A stretch of 39,869 nt of DNA from Firmicutes bacterium UBA4881 (GTDB taxonomy: Bacteria > Bacillota > DTU065): positions 73,864 to 113,732 of the forward strand of contig DHDH01000016.1 in the NCBI GenBank assembly GCA_002399235.1, written 5' to 3'. The notes beneath the pieces are model-generated. The model did no database searches. It was not told the origin of the DNA and saw only the letters and a list, made by a program, of their open reading frames with translations. Of the stretch, positions 33,534 to 39,869 are shown in pieces; the first letter of the stretch is position 1; each line of letters begins with the position of its first letter. The position numbers and the translations under genes were made by a program.

Positions 33534-33552
33534 TTATAAGGAGCGAAGGCGC

Positions 33553-33726
33553 TTGAAAAATGGAGCGCTCTTGATTAGAAGATTGTTGGCAGATGAACAA
33601 GGACAAAGTTTGGTTGAGTATGGTCTTTTGTTGTTGGTCATTGCTACAGCTGTTGTTATCAGCGCCCGAGCCTTGGGAGGAAGAATTAACACGATTGTAC
33701 AAGAACTACTTGGGCACCTTTCATAA
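33553..33726 (+). CDS. flp: Flp-type prepilin 2 (probable major pilin)
   Basis: A 57-residue prepilin 19 bases after the first. The leader ends in ADEQG, cleaved before QSLVEYG (Glu +5, Tyr +6). The helix LLLLVIATAVVISARALG and a short tail (INTIVQELLGHLS) match typical major Flp pilins. The start is TTG 33553, with AAGGAG (33538-33543) 9 bases upstream; TTG 33571 is also plausible and would give an 11-residue leader, more usual for Flp. The frame is short, easily missed, and clearly real by motif. Two structures (33755-33800 and 33837-33870) follow, which may favour pilin expression over the assembly genes. Confidence 0.82.
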   Translation: MKNGALLIRRLLADEQGQSLVEYGLLLLVIATAVVISARALGGRINTIVQELLGHLS

Positions 33727-33754
33727 TTAATTTAGTTAGTTTATACTGCGAAGA

Positions 33755-33800
33755 GCAAGACACCTGCAATTATTATTGGGAGTTATTAATGCAGGCTTGC
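33755..33800 (+). repeat. Stem-loop downstream of the second pilin gene
   Basis: GCAAG (33755-33759) and CCTGCA (33763-33768) pair with TGCAGG (33790-33795) and CTTGC (33796-33800), with a three-base bulge on the left arm and an AT-rich loop. There is no T-run. It may stabilise the pilin mRNA. Confidence 0.55.
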
Positions 33801-33836
33801 CCCGTCAACTAGAAAAATAAACGGCAACACATGCTA

Positions 33837-33870
33837 AAAAAGGGGAGCAAACGCTCCCCTTTTTGTTTTG
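33837..33870 (+). terminator. Terminator between pilins and pilus-assembly genes
   Basis: AAAAAGGGGAGC (33837-33848) is a perfect complement of GCTCCCCTTTTT (33853-33864), loop AAAC, followed by GTTTTG. It lies directly before the tadV ribosome site. Partial readthrough would give more pilin than assembly machinery. Confidence 0.9.
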
Positions 33871-33879
33871 GAGGTTAAG

Positions 33880-34293
33880 ATGGCACTATTAGTTGCAATT
33901 GTTGGTGCTACTTATGATTTGTTTACTGGGAAAATCCCTAATTGGTTAACGATAGGATCTACAATAATAGGTCTTTTGTTAGGAGCATGGCAAGGAACGT
34001 TCTTAAATAATATTTTAGGTTTATTTATAGGAATTCTAATTTATTGGCCTTTTTTTGCCTTGGGTTATATGGGTGGAGGCGATGTGAAACTGATGGGGGC
34101 GATTGGATGTTTTGTTGGCGTAGAAGAAACCATCTTGACAATGGTGTTAGCCAGTCTTTGGGGAGGCATAATCGCTTTAGTAGCCTTAGTGAAGAGAAAA
34201 AAACATATCCGTTATGGCCTAGCAATTGGTCTTGGCTTTCTCACACTGCAGGTTCTACAATGGTTGAATTTGCCATTGCCTTATCTTTATTGA
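33880..34293 (+). CDS. tadV: Flp prepilin peptidase TadV/CpaA (A24 family)
   Basis: Membrane aspartic peptidase that trims Flp and TadE/F prepilins. The 137 residues contain both catalytic aspartates: the first in ATYDLFTGKIPN near residue 12, the second in the GxGD motif MGGGDVKLMGA near residue 65. About four transmembrane helices are visible, and there is no N-terminal methylase domain, as expected for the short Tad version. ATG 33880 is preferred because GGAGG (33870-33874) precedes it. The last 34 bases overlap the next gene in another frame. Confidence 0.92.
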   Translation: MALLVAIVGATYDLFTGKIPNWLTIGSTIIGLLLGAWQGTFLNNILGLFIGILIYWPFFALGYMGGGDVKLMGAIGCFVGVEETILTMVLASLWGGIIALVALVKRKKHIRYGLAIGLGFLTLQVLQWLNLPLPYLY

Positions 34294-34703
34294 CAGCTAT
34301 CGTTTATCCACTTGTTTATTATGGTTTATTTTTTACTGATCTAGCTGCTTGGAAAAGTACTCTTTATTTAAAAGCAAGAGATGGAGCTATCGGGTTAAAT
34401 AAAAAAGATTTTACCTTTCTTCGATATGTTACATTAGTTAACTCTAACCAAAGTAGTTCTAGACAGAAGCTAAAAGTTGAGGTTGAGGGGGAAGCCAAAG
34501 CAATTGATATTACTAAACCTATTTGGTTATTTCGTACTCACAAGGTTCCAGCTAAACACCAAAAGTATCAAGAAGAGGAGTCCTCTTATAGATATAGAGG
34601 GTTTATAGGTTTATTGATAGATTTGGGTGAAGGAGTGTGGGGGTTATTAAAAAGTTTAGTAGGCTTATTTTGGGATTTAATGAAGAAACTGGTCAAATAT
34701 TGA
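34260..34703 (+). CDS. TadE-like pseudopilin 1
   Basis: A 147-residue protein with one N-terminal hydrophobic helix (EFAIALSLLTAIVYPLVYY) and an extracytoplasmic part ending in another hydrophobic region (LLKSLVGLFWDLMKK). The start is uncertain. ATG 34260 begins MVEFAIAL, but the frame upstream reads AGSTMVEF, an intact class III peptidase site (Gly, then Glu at +5) that this start would cut off. A longer version from TTG 34158 would overlap tadV by 136 bases. It overlaps the next gene by 67 bases. Family assignment rests on the N-terminal motif and context; the C-terminal part is unrecognised. Confidence 0.65.
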   Translation: MVEFAIALSLLTAIVYPLVYYGLFFTDLAAWKSTLYLKARDGAIGLNKKDFTFLRYVTLVNSNQSSSRQKLKVEVEGEAKAIDITKPIWLFRTHKVPAKHQKYQEEESSYRYRGFIGLLIDLGEGVWGLLKSLVGLFWDLMKKLVKY

Positions 34704-35278
34704 TAGGGGCAATATTTTTATTAGTTGCCTGTGCGTTTTTCCTGTTTTCGGTCTATGACATTGCGCAAGGATGGCGAGATAGAGCTAAATTGCAGCAAAC
34801 GGTCGATACAGCTGCTTTATCGTCAGCTGCTCTTATGTCGGATATCTTAACTATGATGGAGATTTATAACTTAATTTCTTTACAAGGGATAGTTAAGATT
34901 CCACAGCTAATTGCTGTCGGGGAGTGTATCGATGCTATGAGGATGTTGATGGAAACATATGAAGCAATAGGTAGTTTAACTGCTATGTTAGGAAACGATA
35001 CATTTTATCCTATTCATATAGTTCAAAGGCCAATAATGGATGCTTATTTTTGCGAAGCTCCACAAACAAGATTTTTCATTAAATATGGTCGAGATCCTAG
35101 AAATCGAGTTATAAAGTTAGTTGGGTATGCTAGTTCCATTAGCCCAAGATACTTGTTAAAACGTTTTATCCATGCTAAAAGCATTTTTGAGGAGACTGTT
35201 TTTTTTGCTACTGCTAAAGCGGGCGTCTATCGACAAGAAGGAATTATACCTACCTATGTACCTGTACTCATCTCGTAG
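34637..35278 (+). CDS. TadG-like membrane-anchored pilus protein
   Basis: A 213-residue protein with the N-terminal TadG-like anchor pattern: EETGQILIGAIFLLVACAFF, then a conserved AKLQQTVDTAALSSAALM block, the usual Q-x3-D-x-A-A-L of that domain. The rest is extracytoplasmic and unrecognised; no von Willebrand domain, often found in full TadG, is visible, so it is short. GTG 34637 has GGTGA 6 bases upstream (34626-34630). It overlaps the genes on both sides, so the block is probably translated as a coupled unit. Confidence 0.65.
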   Translation: MGVIKKFSRLILGFNEETGQILIGAIFLLVACAFFLFSVYDIAQGWRDRAKLQQTVDTAALSSAALMSDILTMMEIYNLISLQGIVKIPQLIAVGECIDAMRMLMETYEAIGSLTAMLGNDTFYPIHIVQRPIMDAYFCEAPQTRFFIKYGRDPRNRVIKLVGYASSISPRYLLKRFIHAKSIFEETVFFATAKAGVYRQEGIIPTYVPVLIS

Positions 35279-35636
35279 GGGACAAGCTTTAGTGGAATTA
35301 GCTATCCTGTTACCTTTCTTTGTCGTTCTTTTTTTGGCTATTTTTGCCATTGGTCGCTATTGGGATCTACAAATCTCTTTAGACATGGCAGTAGCAGAAG
35401 CCTTGAGGGCAGATTCATTAGGTTATAACGCTAAAAATGTTTTCTATCAAGAATGGCAGAACTTAACGGGGAAAAATAAAGATGATGTGGAGTTTAGAAT
35501 AAGTAGAAATTTTAATATTACAACAATCGTTGCAAGTTCTGAAATTAAGTTACCAGAGATGTTTTCTAGGTTTAATTTAGTAAACCCTAAGGTACATTCA
35601 AAACTTTCCCTAATGAACTCTATTACTCGTAAGTGA
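35256..35636 (+). CDS. TadE-like pseudopilin 2
   Basis: A 126-residue TadE family protein. After a basic leader (MYLYSSRRG) comes the peptidase site, then QALVELAILLPFFVVLFLAI with Glu at +5. The LQISLDMAVAEALRADS block follows the helix as in TadE proteins. ATG 35256 is preferred, with AAGGA (35238-35242) upstream at a rather long spacing. A longer frame from 35172 adds a second hydrophobic stretch and is less typical. It overlaps the TadG-like gene by 23 bases and ends 14 bases before the next gene. Confidence 0.78.
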   Translation: MYLYSSRRGQALVELAILLPFFVVLFLAIFAIGRYWDLQISLDMAVAEALRADSLGYNAKNVFYQEWQNLTGKNKDDVEFRISRNFNITTIVASSEIKLPEMFSRFNLVNPKVHSKLSLMNSITRK

Positions 35637-35650
35637 AGGGAGATAAACTT

Positions 35651-36310
35651 ATGAATGGTTTAATTATAGTTTTATTGCTTGCTGTCTTAACTCAGCCTAT
35701 TCAAGCTGTAAAAAATCAAGCCATTGGACAAGTTTATGTAGAAGATAACTTTGCAACAAACATCTATCTTAAGCCTACCTCCGAGTTTAAGAAGATAAAA
35801 ATATATAATATCAGTGAGTTTTTAGATACGAGTTTAAGAAATTTATCATTAATTGGTTTGGATTATTTAGAAAGCAACGAGTCGTTTTGGCAAAATTTAC
35901 TGCAAGGCAAAGCCGCTGTGATTAGTGATAAAAATGCTAAGCGGGGGCTAATTTGCCAACCTTTTAGTGAATTACCTAAAGGCAATTCACTGGTTTGGAA
36001 ATATATAAACTATAAAGATATAGTTGCTAGTTTCTGGGTGGGAAATTATGAGATTTTATTTCTTAAAAAGCCACAAAAAGACCTAGTGAGAAAAATAAAA
36101 CAAAACGAAAAGATAACTGCGACAATTGATTCAAAAACAGATATCGATCATAACGAAAGCTTTAATGTAATTAGTACTCCTAAAGAGCAGATTGCGATTG
36201 TTAGTAGTGAAGAAGGTACGATGATAAGGGTGGTTAGAGATGATCAAAAAGGTGCTGAGATTTTTGATCTCCTTCGTGATAGTTTTTCTAGCTTGGATGA
36301 TTTTAGCTAG
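35651..36310 (+). CDS. Exported protein of unknown function in the Tad locus
   Basis: I do not recognise this 219-residue protein. It has a clear signal peptide (MNGLIIVLLLAVLTQPIQA, cleavage after QA) and no further transmembrane helix. The mature part is polar, with two cysteines at most and no repeat or catalytic motif that I can name. ATG 35651 is preferred because AAGGGAGA lies 8 bases upstream. It overlaps the CpaB gene by 71 bases and so is tightly coupled to the pilus operon. A periplasmic accessory role in pilus assembly is a guess from location only. Confidence 0.7.
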   Translation: MNGLIIVLLLAVLTQPIQAVKNQAIGQVYVEDNFATNIYLKPTSEFKKIKIYNISEFLDTSLRNLSLIGLDYLESNESFWQNLLQGKAAVISDKNAKRGLICQPFSELPKGNSLVWKYINYKDIVASFWVGNYEILFLKKPQKDLVRKIKQNEKITATIDSKTDIDHNESFNVISTPKEQIAIVSSEEGTMIRVVRDDQKGAEIFDLLRDSFSSLDDFS

Positions 36311-36914
36311 AGATAGAACACCAGTTATCTCACAGGAATTAGAAACTGTACCTGTGTTAGTGGCAAAAAGAGATCTATCCAGGGGGATAGTCTTAAATGG
36401 TTCAGAGTTTGAATTATGTGAAGTTCCTCTTAATTTAAGCTTTGTTACAGGACAAAGTGATTTAGAAGTAAAAGGGAAAACCCTTGCTTACCCACTAGTT
36501 GAAGGAGAAATTTTATTAGAAAAAGACTTGATGAAGAAACAAGAAAGCAAATTATCTGTGGCTCTAGAAACAAAAGCTTACTCCTTAAAGAAAGGTGATA
36601 AAGTAGCTGTAATGGCTACTAATGAAAAAGAGAGTGTAATGCTTTTGGATAATTTACCAGTCATTGATGTTAAAGAGAGCCAATATGATGGTAGCCAAAT
36701 AGTTGTTGTAGCAATAGGGGTAGATGAAGCACGAGCTATTAATATTGTTAAACAACATTGCGATTTATCAGTATATCCTACGACTGGAGGTTTTAATATC
36801 AAAAAAGAACCTCTGAAAACAGCCAAAGGATTAGCTAGTAACCCAACTGCTACTAAAAAGCGCTTGGTACAGGTTATCGAAGGAGGTGAGGTTAGTTGGC
36901 AAGAAATAGATTGA
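36240..36914 (+). CDS. cpaB: Flp pilus assembly protein CpaB/RcpC (SAF domain)
   Basis: Membrane-anchored periplasmic protein that works with the Tad secretin. The 224 residues have one N-terminal transmembrane helix (FLISFVIVFLAWMIL). A SAF-type domain follows: VPVLVAKRDLSRGIVLNGSE, then LAYPLVEGEILLEKDLM, and a VALETKAYSLKKGDKVAVM block. AAGGGTGG (from 36226) precedes ATG 36240. It overlaps the upstream gene by 71 bases and the secretin by 19 bases. Short compared with many CpaB proteins but complete by pattern. Confidence 0.85.
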   Translation: MIKKVLRFLISFVIVFLAWMILARDRTPVISQELETVPVLVAKRDLSRGIVLNGSEFELCEVPLNLSFVTGQSDLEVKGKTLAYPLVEGEILLEKDLMKKQESKLSVALETKAYSLKKGDKVAVMATNEKESVMLLDNLPVIDVKESQYDGSQIVVVAIGVDEARAINIVKQHCDLSVYPTTGGFNIKKEPLKTAKGLASNPTATKKRLVQVIEGGEVSWQEID

Positions 36915-38794
36915 TTATTATTTTAATTTTATCAATCAATCTAGTAGCTCTAGCTGAGTATAACTTAGAGATTGGCCAGGTAGTCTTTCTACCAGAAAAA
37001 GCTGTTACTAGGGTTGTGGTGGGAAATGAAGAGGTATTAAGTGCTATACCTGTTTCAGATGGTGTAGTAATAACAGCTAAAGGAGCTGGAACCTCCGATG
37101 TGTTAATTTTTAAAGGGACAAAGAAAAAAAGTGAGGTTTTTTCAGTCCGTTTTCCTAAAAACGAAAAAGAAAAAGCTTTGGTTATGTTAGAGTCTTTAGG
37201 TTTGGTTATTAAAGAAAATGATGACACGATCTTGATTAAAGGACAAGTACCTGACGAAGGTACATTGAATTATATTGAAGGTTTAGCCGCTACACTTGAT
37301 GATAAATTAGAAATTGAGGTCGTAGTTGATAAACAAAAAGGTCAAAAAGACTTAGAAAAGTTACTACAATCATGTGGTGTAAAGCTTACTACCATCAGCG
37401 GCACAGCTATTTTATCAGGAACTGTGCCAAGCCAACAGATGCATGATGGGCTTTTACAACTTACTAGTTCAATTTATGTTGAGGCTGTAAGTTTAATGGA
37501 GATATCACCTGATAAGGTAGTAGAGATTCCTTCCTTACCTGATTTTACTTACAGAGGTGTCACATATACTGACTATGGCAATGTTATTTTGCTAGAAGGT
37601 TCTGTGGAAAGCGAGGAAGAATCAACAGCTCTTGCTAATTTAGCCTCAGCCTATAGAGATAAAGTTGTTAATTTAATTAAGGTCAAGCCTAAAAAGGCTG
37701 AATTACCACACCGTTTATTTCAAGATTTTGGCCAATTAAAATTAGAAAGAGCAAGCGAAACTATAATCTTAACTGGTGTAGCTAATTCACCAGCTAGTTT
37801 TAGCTTAGTTAAGCAACTATTTAGTTCGTTGTATCCCCAAGGTACATTAAATGTGAGTATCAAAAATGGCGAGTCAGTTCTCAAAAAATGGGCCGAAATG
37901 CTTAATTGTGAACTGATTAATGCTGGCGACTTATACGCCATAAAGGGTACCCTAGAACAACTAGATGTACTAAAAGAAATAGGGAAACTCTATCAACTAA
38001 GTGTGTTTCCCATCATAAAAGAGGAGAGTGCCCTAGATTTTCTTAGGGCTTTTTTAGATCTTGGTGAAGCGGAACTAACAGTATTCAAGGATACCTTGTA
38101 TGTAAAAAATATACCGCAGGAAAAAATGCGCGAGTTTAATACGGTTGCAAAAGCTCTTTTTGTGCATGTTATTTATGTAGACAATGAGTCGAATAACAAA
38201 GAACCTTATACTGTACAGGTTACAGGGTTTCAGATTACAGAAAGTGATCTAGATCAACTAGCTTTAGAGACTAAAAACCTTATGAAAGGTTGGCAAGAGG
38301 TAGTTTTGAATTGGCAAGATCTAGGAATAATCAGAGACTTAGCTAGAGAATGGGATGTCAAGCAACCTTCGGTGTTGGTATACCCAGGTGAAAAGGCTTC
38401 GATTCATGCTGGAGGCCAGATTCCAATTCCCTTTGAGCAAGGTGTAGAATGGCAGGATTTTGGTGTATCTTTAGAATGTTTATTAGGTTTAGCTGAGAAT
38501 GGACTAATTCCAGGTTACTTAAATCTGGTGGTTGCTGACCTAGATTGGGGTAATGGTTTAAATATGAAGGGAACTTCGTTACCTGCCTTAAAACGATATT
38601 CTTACGAAGGACAAGTGCAACTACCTCAAGGAGGAGGAGTGCTTTTAATGAGACATTGGTCCAAAAAAGAAGGTCTAGTGGATCGTTCAGTGCCTTATCT
38701 TAAGCAGTTGCCTGTTTTTGGTCCATTGCTTTTTGGTCATAAGACTAAAAACGAGCGCTCCCAGATCATGTGTGTGTTAGTGGAGGTGAGTTGA
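36896..38794 (+). CDS. cpaC: Tad pilus secretin CpaC/RcpA with six periplasmic repeats
   Basis: Outer-membrane channel for the Flp pilus. The 632 residues have a signal peptide (about 1-20, ending VALA). The pilus N-terminal domain follows (IGQVVFLPEKAVTRVVVGN to GTSDVLIF). Six tandem alpha-beta repeats of about 56-60 residues lie at about 91-428, then a complete secretin domain (about 475-632): SVLVYPGEKASIHAGGQIP, EWQDFGVSLECLL, SLPALKRYSYEGQVQLPQGG and the terminal YLKQLPVFGPLLFG. TTG 36896 is supported by AGGAGG (36881-36886) 9 bases upstream. Most monoderm Tad loci lack a secretin, so this implies an outer membrane. It overlaps the downstream gene by one base. Confidence 0.9.
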   Translation: MARNRLIIILILSINLVALAEYNLEIGQVVFLPEKAVTRVVVGNEEVLSAIPVSDGVVITAKGAGTSDVLIFKGTKKKSEVFSVRFPKNEKEKALVMLESLGLVIKENDDTILIKGQVPDEGTLNYIEGLAATLDDKLEIEVVVDKQKGQKDLEKLLQSCGVKLTTISGTAILSGTVPSQQMHDGLLQLTSSIYVEAVSLMEISPDKVVEIPSLPDFTYRGVTYTDYGNVILLEGSVESEEESTALANLASAYRDKVVNLIKVKPKKAELPHRLFQDFGQLKLERASETIILTGVANSPASFSLVKQLFSSLYPQGTLNVSIKNGESVLKKWAEMLNCELINAGDLYAIKGTLEQLDVLKEIGKLYQLSVFPIIKEESALDFLRAFLDLGEAELTVFKDTLYVKNIPQEKMREFNTVAKALFVHVIYVDNESNNKEPYTVQVTGFQITESDLDQLALETKNLMKGWQEVVLNWQDLGIIRDLAREWDVKQPSVLVYPGEKASIHAGGQIPIPFEQGVEWQDFGVSLECLLGLAENGLIPGYLNLVVADLDWGNGLNMKGTSLPALKRYSYEGQVQLPQGGGVLLMRHWSKKEGLVDRSVPYLKQLPVFGPLLFGHKTKNERSQIMCVLVEVS

Positions 38795-39869
38795 TGCTTA
38801 TTTCAATAGCCAGCATCGCTGGTGGTACAGGGAAAAGCTCTGTAGGACTAAATCTAGCTGCTGAGCTAGGCGTTGGAGTAACTTATTTACAAACTAACAC
38901 TGTAATGAAAGCGAGTTTTAAGGAAGGACTTAGCTTTGAGTTACTAAATGGTGATTTAGGAGCTAAGTGGTTACAGGTGTTAGAAAGTAAAATAAAACAA
39001 AAATACTATACTTTAGTTGAATTAGAGGGTAAATCAGCTTGGGAACAAGAAATTCTCTTAAAAAGTGATTTAGTACTTCTTGTTATGACTCCTACGATAG
39101 AGCATCTACGAGGAACTCAAGAGCTAATTAATTTTCTTTTTAGGCATGGCTATCCGAGAAAGCGTATTAAAGTGGTCTGTAATCGTTATCGGTTAAAAAG
39201 AGGTTTGGAAGATGATGAAATACTCGCAGTATTGCCAATACCCTTAGCTAGATGGCAGTGGCTACCAGAAGAGGCTTTGCTTGTGGAAGCAGAGAAGAGG
39301 GGGCAGTTATTAAGTCATGGGCAACCAAAACTACGTTTTGTTTCCCAAATAAGAAGGCTAGCGTTAGAGATTACTGAGATTGAACCTATGATAAACCAAA
39401 GCCAAGAAGGAACTAGAGCCGATCTATATCCCTTGCGTTTTGAAGCACATCGTTTATTAGTGGAGAGGGTTGTTATTGACGAATCTGAACCAAGAGAGCA
39501 TTTAGAAAAGAGACTTTCAGGCGAAATAAGTGTGATTTTGTCAGAATTACGAGGAGCAGGACGTCGATTTGGCAAGGATGAAGAGGTAGTTTTGAGAAAG
39601 AAACTTCTTGATGATGTACTAGGTTTGGGTGAGATTGAGGAGTTAGTAAGAGATGAAACCATTTCCGAGATCATGGTTAATGGCGCTAACCAAATCTATG
39701 TGGAAAAAGATGGTGTGCTTAAACTTACCGATAGACGATTCCCTAATGATGATGAGGTTAAGAGAATCATCGAAAGAATCGTTTCACCTCTTGGTCGTCG
39801 TATTGATGAAAGTTCACCAGCTGTGGATGCTAGACTTCCTGATGGTTCTAGAGTTCATGCGATTATTCC
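38794..39869 (+). CDS. CpaE-like/CpaF fusion ATPase (3' truncated)
   Basis: One uninterrupted frame to the window end encodes two Tad proteins normally separate. Residues 1-195 resemble the CpaE/TadZ MinD-like domain: SIAGGTGKSSVGLN (Walker A), SDLVLLVMTPTIEHLRG, and CNRYRLKRGL. From about residue 208, the CpaF/TadA secretion ATPase begins: LDDVLGLGEIEELVRDETISE-type linker (271-291), SEIMVNGANQIYVEKDG, SSPAVDARLPDGSRVHAI; its Walker motifs lie beyond the window. The CpaE half lacks the N-terminal receiver-like domain. Its Walker B aspartate position reads LVELEG (Glu76), so its ATPase may be weak. GGAGG (38782-38786) is 7 bases before ATG, which shares one base with the secretin stop. Confidence 0.85.
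   Translation, partial: MLISIASIAGGTGKSSVGLNLAAELGVGVTYLQTNTVMKASFKEGLSFELLNGDLGAKWLQVLESKIKQKYYTLVELEGKSAWEQEILLKSDLVLLVMTPTIEHLRGTQELINFLFRHGYPRKRIKVVCNRYRLKRGLEDDEILAVLPIPLARWQWLPEEALLVEAEKRGQLLSHGQPKLRFVSQIRRLALEITEIEPMINQSQEGTRADLYPLRFEAHRLLVERVVIDESEPREHLEKRLSGEISVILSELRGAGRRFGKDEEVVLRKKLLDDVLGLGEIEELVRDETISEIMVNGANQIYVEKDGVLKLTDRRFPNDDEVKRIIERIVSPLGRRIDESSPAVDARLPDGSRVHAII

Noticed and set aside
33755..33800. Integron attC-like site from the bulged stem-loop
   Set aside because: No R-box triplets of the expected form, no integrase nearby, and the structure fits a pilin mRNA hairpin better.
39315..39674. 119-codon minus-strand frame at the right end
   Set aside because: Serine-rich shadow of the CpaE-CpaF coding frame; no ribosome site.
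1..39869. CRISPR arrays, tRNA or rRNA genes, insertion sequences
   Set aside because: No regularly spaced direct repeats, no tRNA-like cloverleaf or rRNA stretches, and no transposase were seen on either strand by eye.

Overview
The window is about 40 kb of AT-rich DNA, and every confident gene but one lies on the + strand. It carries a division and cell-wall (dcw) cluster joined to spoIIGA-sigE-sigG-spoIIR, followed by rlmN-prpC-prkC-rsgA-rpe. That layout points to an endospore-forming Bacillota outside the classical Bacilli. At the right end is a Tad (Flp) pilus locus that includes a genuine secretin, a pore that needs an outer membrane. The nearby solute-binding protein has a signal peptide but no lipobox cysteine. 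Together these suggest a spore-forming diderm lineage (such as Halanaerobiia-, Negativicutes- or Limnochordia-like); this is inference, not proof.

Layout. 1-10367: dcw cluster (class B PBP with PASTA domains, murE, murF, mraY, ftsW, murG, murA, divIB/ftsQ, ftsZ), with murD, murB and ftsA missing from their usual slots. 10445-13567: mother-cell and forespore sigma control (spoIIGA, sigE, sigG, spoIIR). 13616-20296: YlmC-type PRC-barrel protein, pgeF, Na/Pi cotransporter with PhoU tail, ftsK/spoIIIE, RodZ-like protein, hslO. 20498-24588: a large UPF0182 membrane protein and a displaced murC. 24503-24790 (minus strand): a stand-alone tyrosine-recombinase core-binding domain wedged between murC and rlmN. 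24816-31394: rlmN, PP2C phosphatase, PASTA kinase, rsgA, rpe, nagA. 31727-33031: an orphan solute-binding protein. 33357-39869: Tad pilus locus (two Flp pilins, prepilin peptidase, three TadE/TadG-like pseudopilins, an unknown exported protein, CpaB, secretin, and a CpaE-CpaF fusion that runs off the window).

How the genes work together. The Mur enzymes make lipid-linked peptidoglycan precursor. FtsW, the PBP, DivIB and FtsZ use it at the septum. SpoIIR activates SpoIIGA, which matures pro-sigma-E, while SpoIIIE pumps the chromosome into the forespore. The PASTA kinase and phosphatase pair probably senses wall fragments and regulates growth. In the Tad locus, the leader peptidase processes the Flp and TadE-type pilins, the CpaE-CpaF ATPase powers assembly, and the CpaB/secretin pair forms the exit channel.

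Most unusual observations: the CpaE-CpaF fusion with a degenerate CpaE half; six tandem ring-building-like repeats in the secretin; two genes (mraY and the Na/Pi cotransporter) whose Shine-Dalgarno and start codon are separated by a perfect hairpin that would bring them back to normal spacing; and the orphan recombinase domain whose coding sequence contains a 14-pair inverted repeat.
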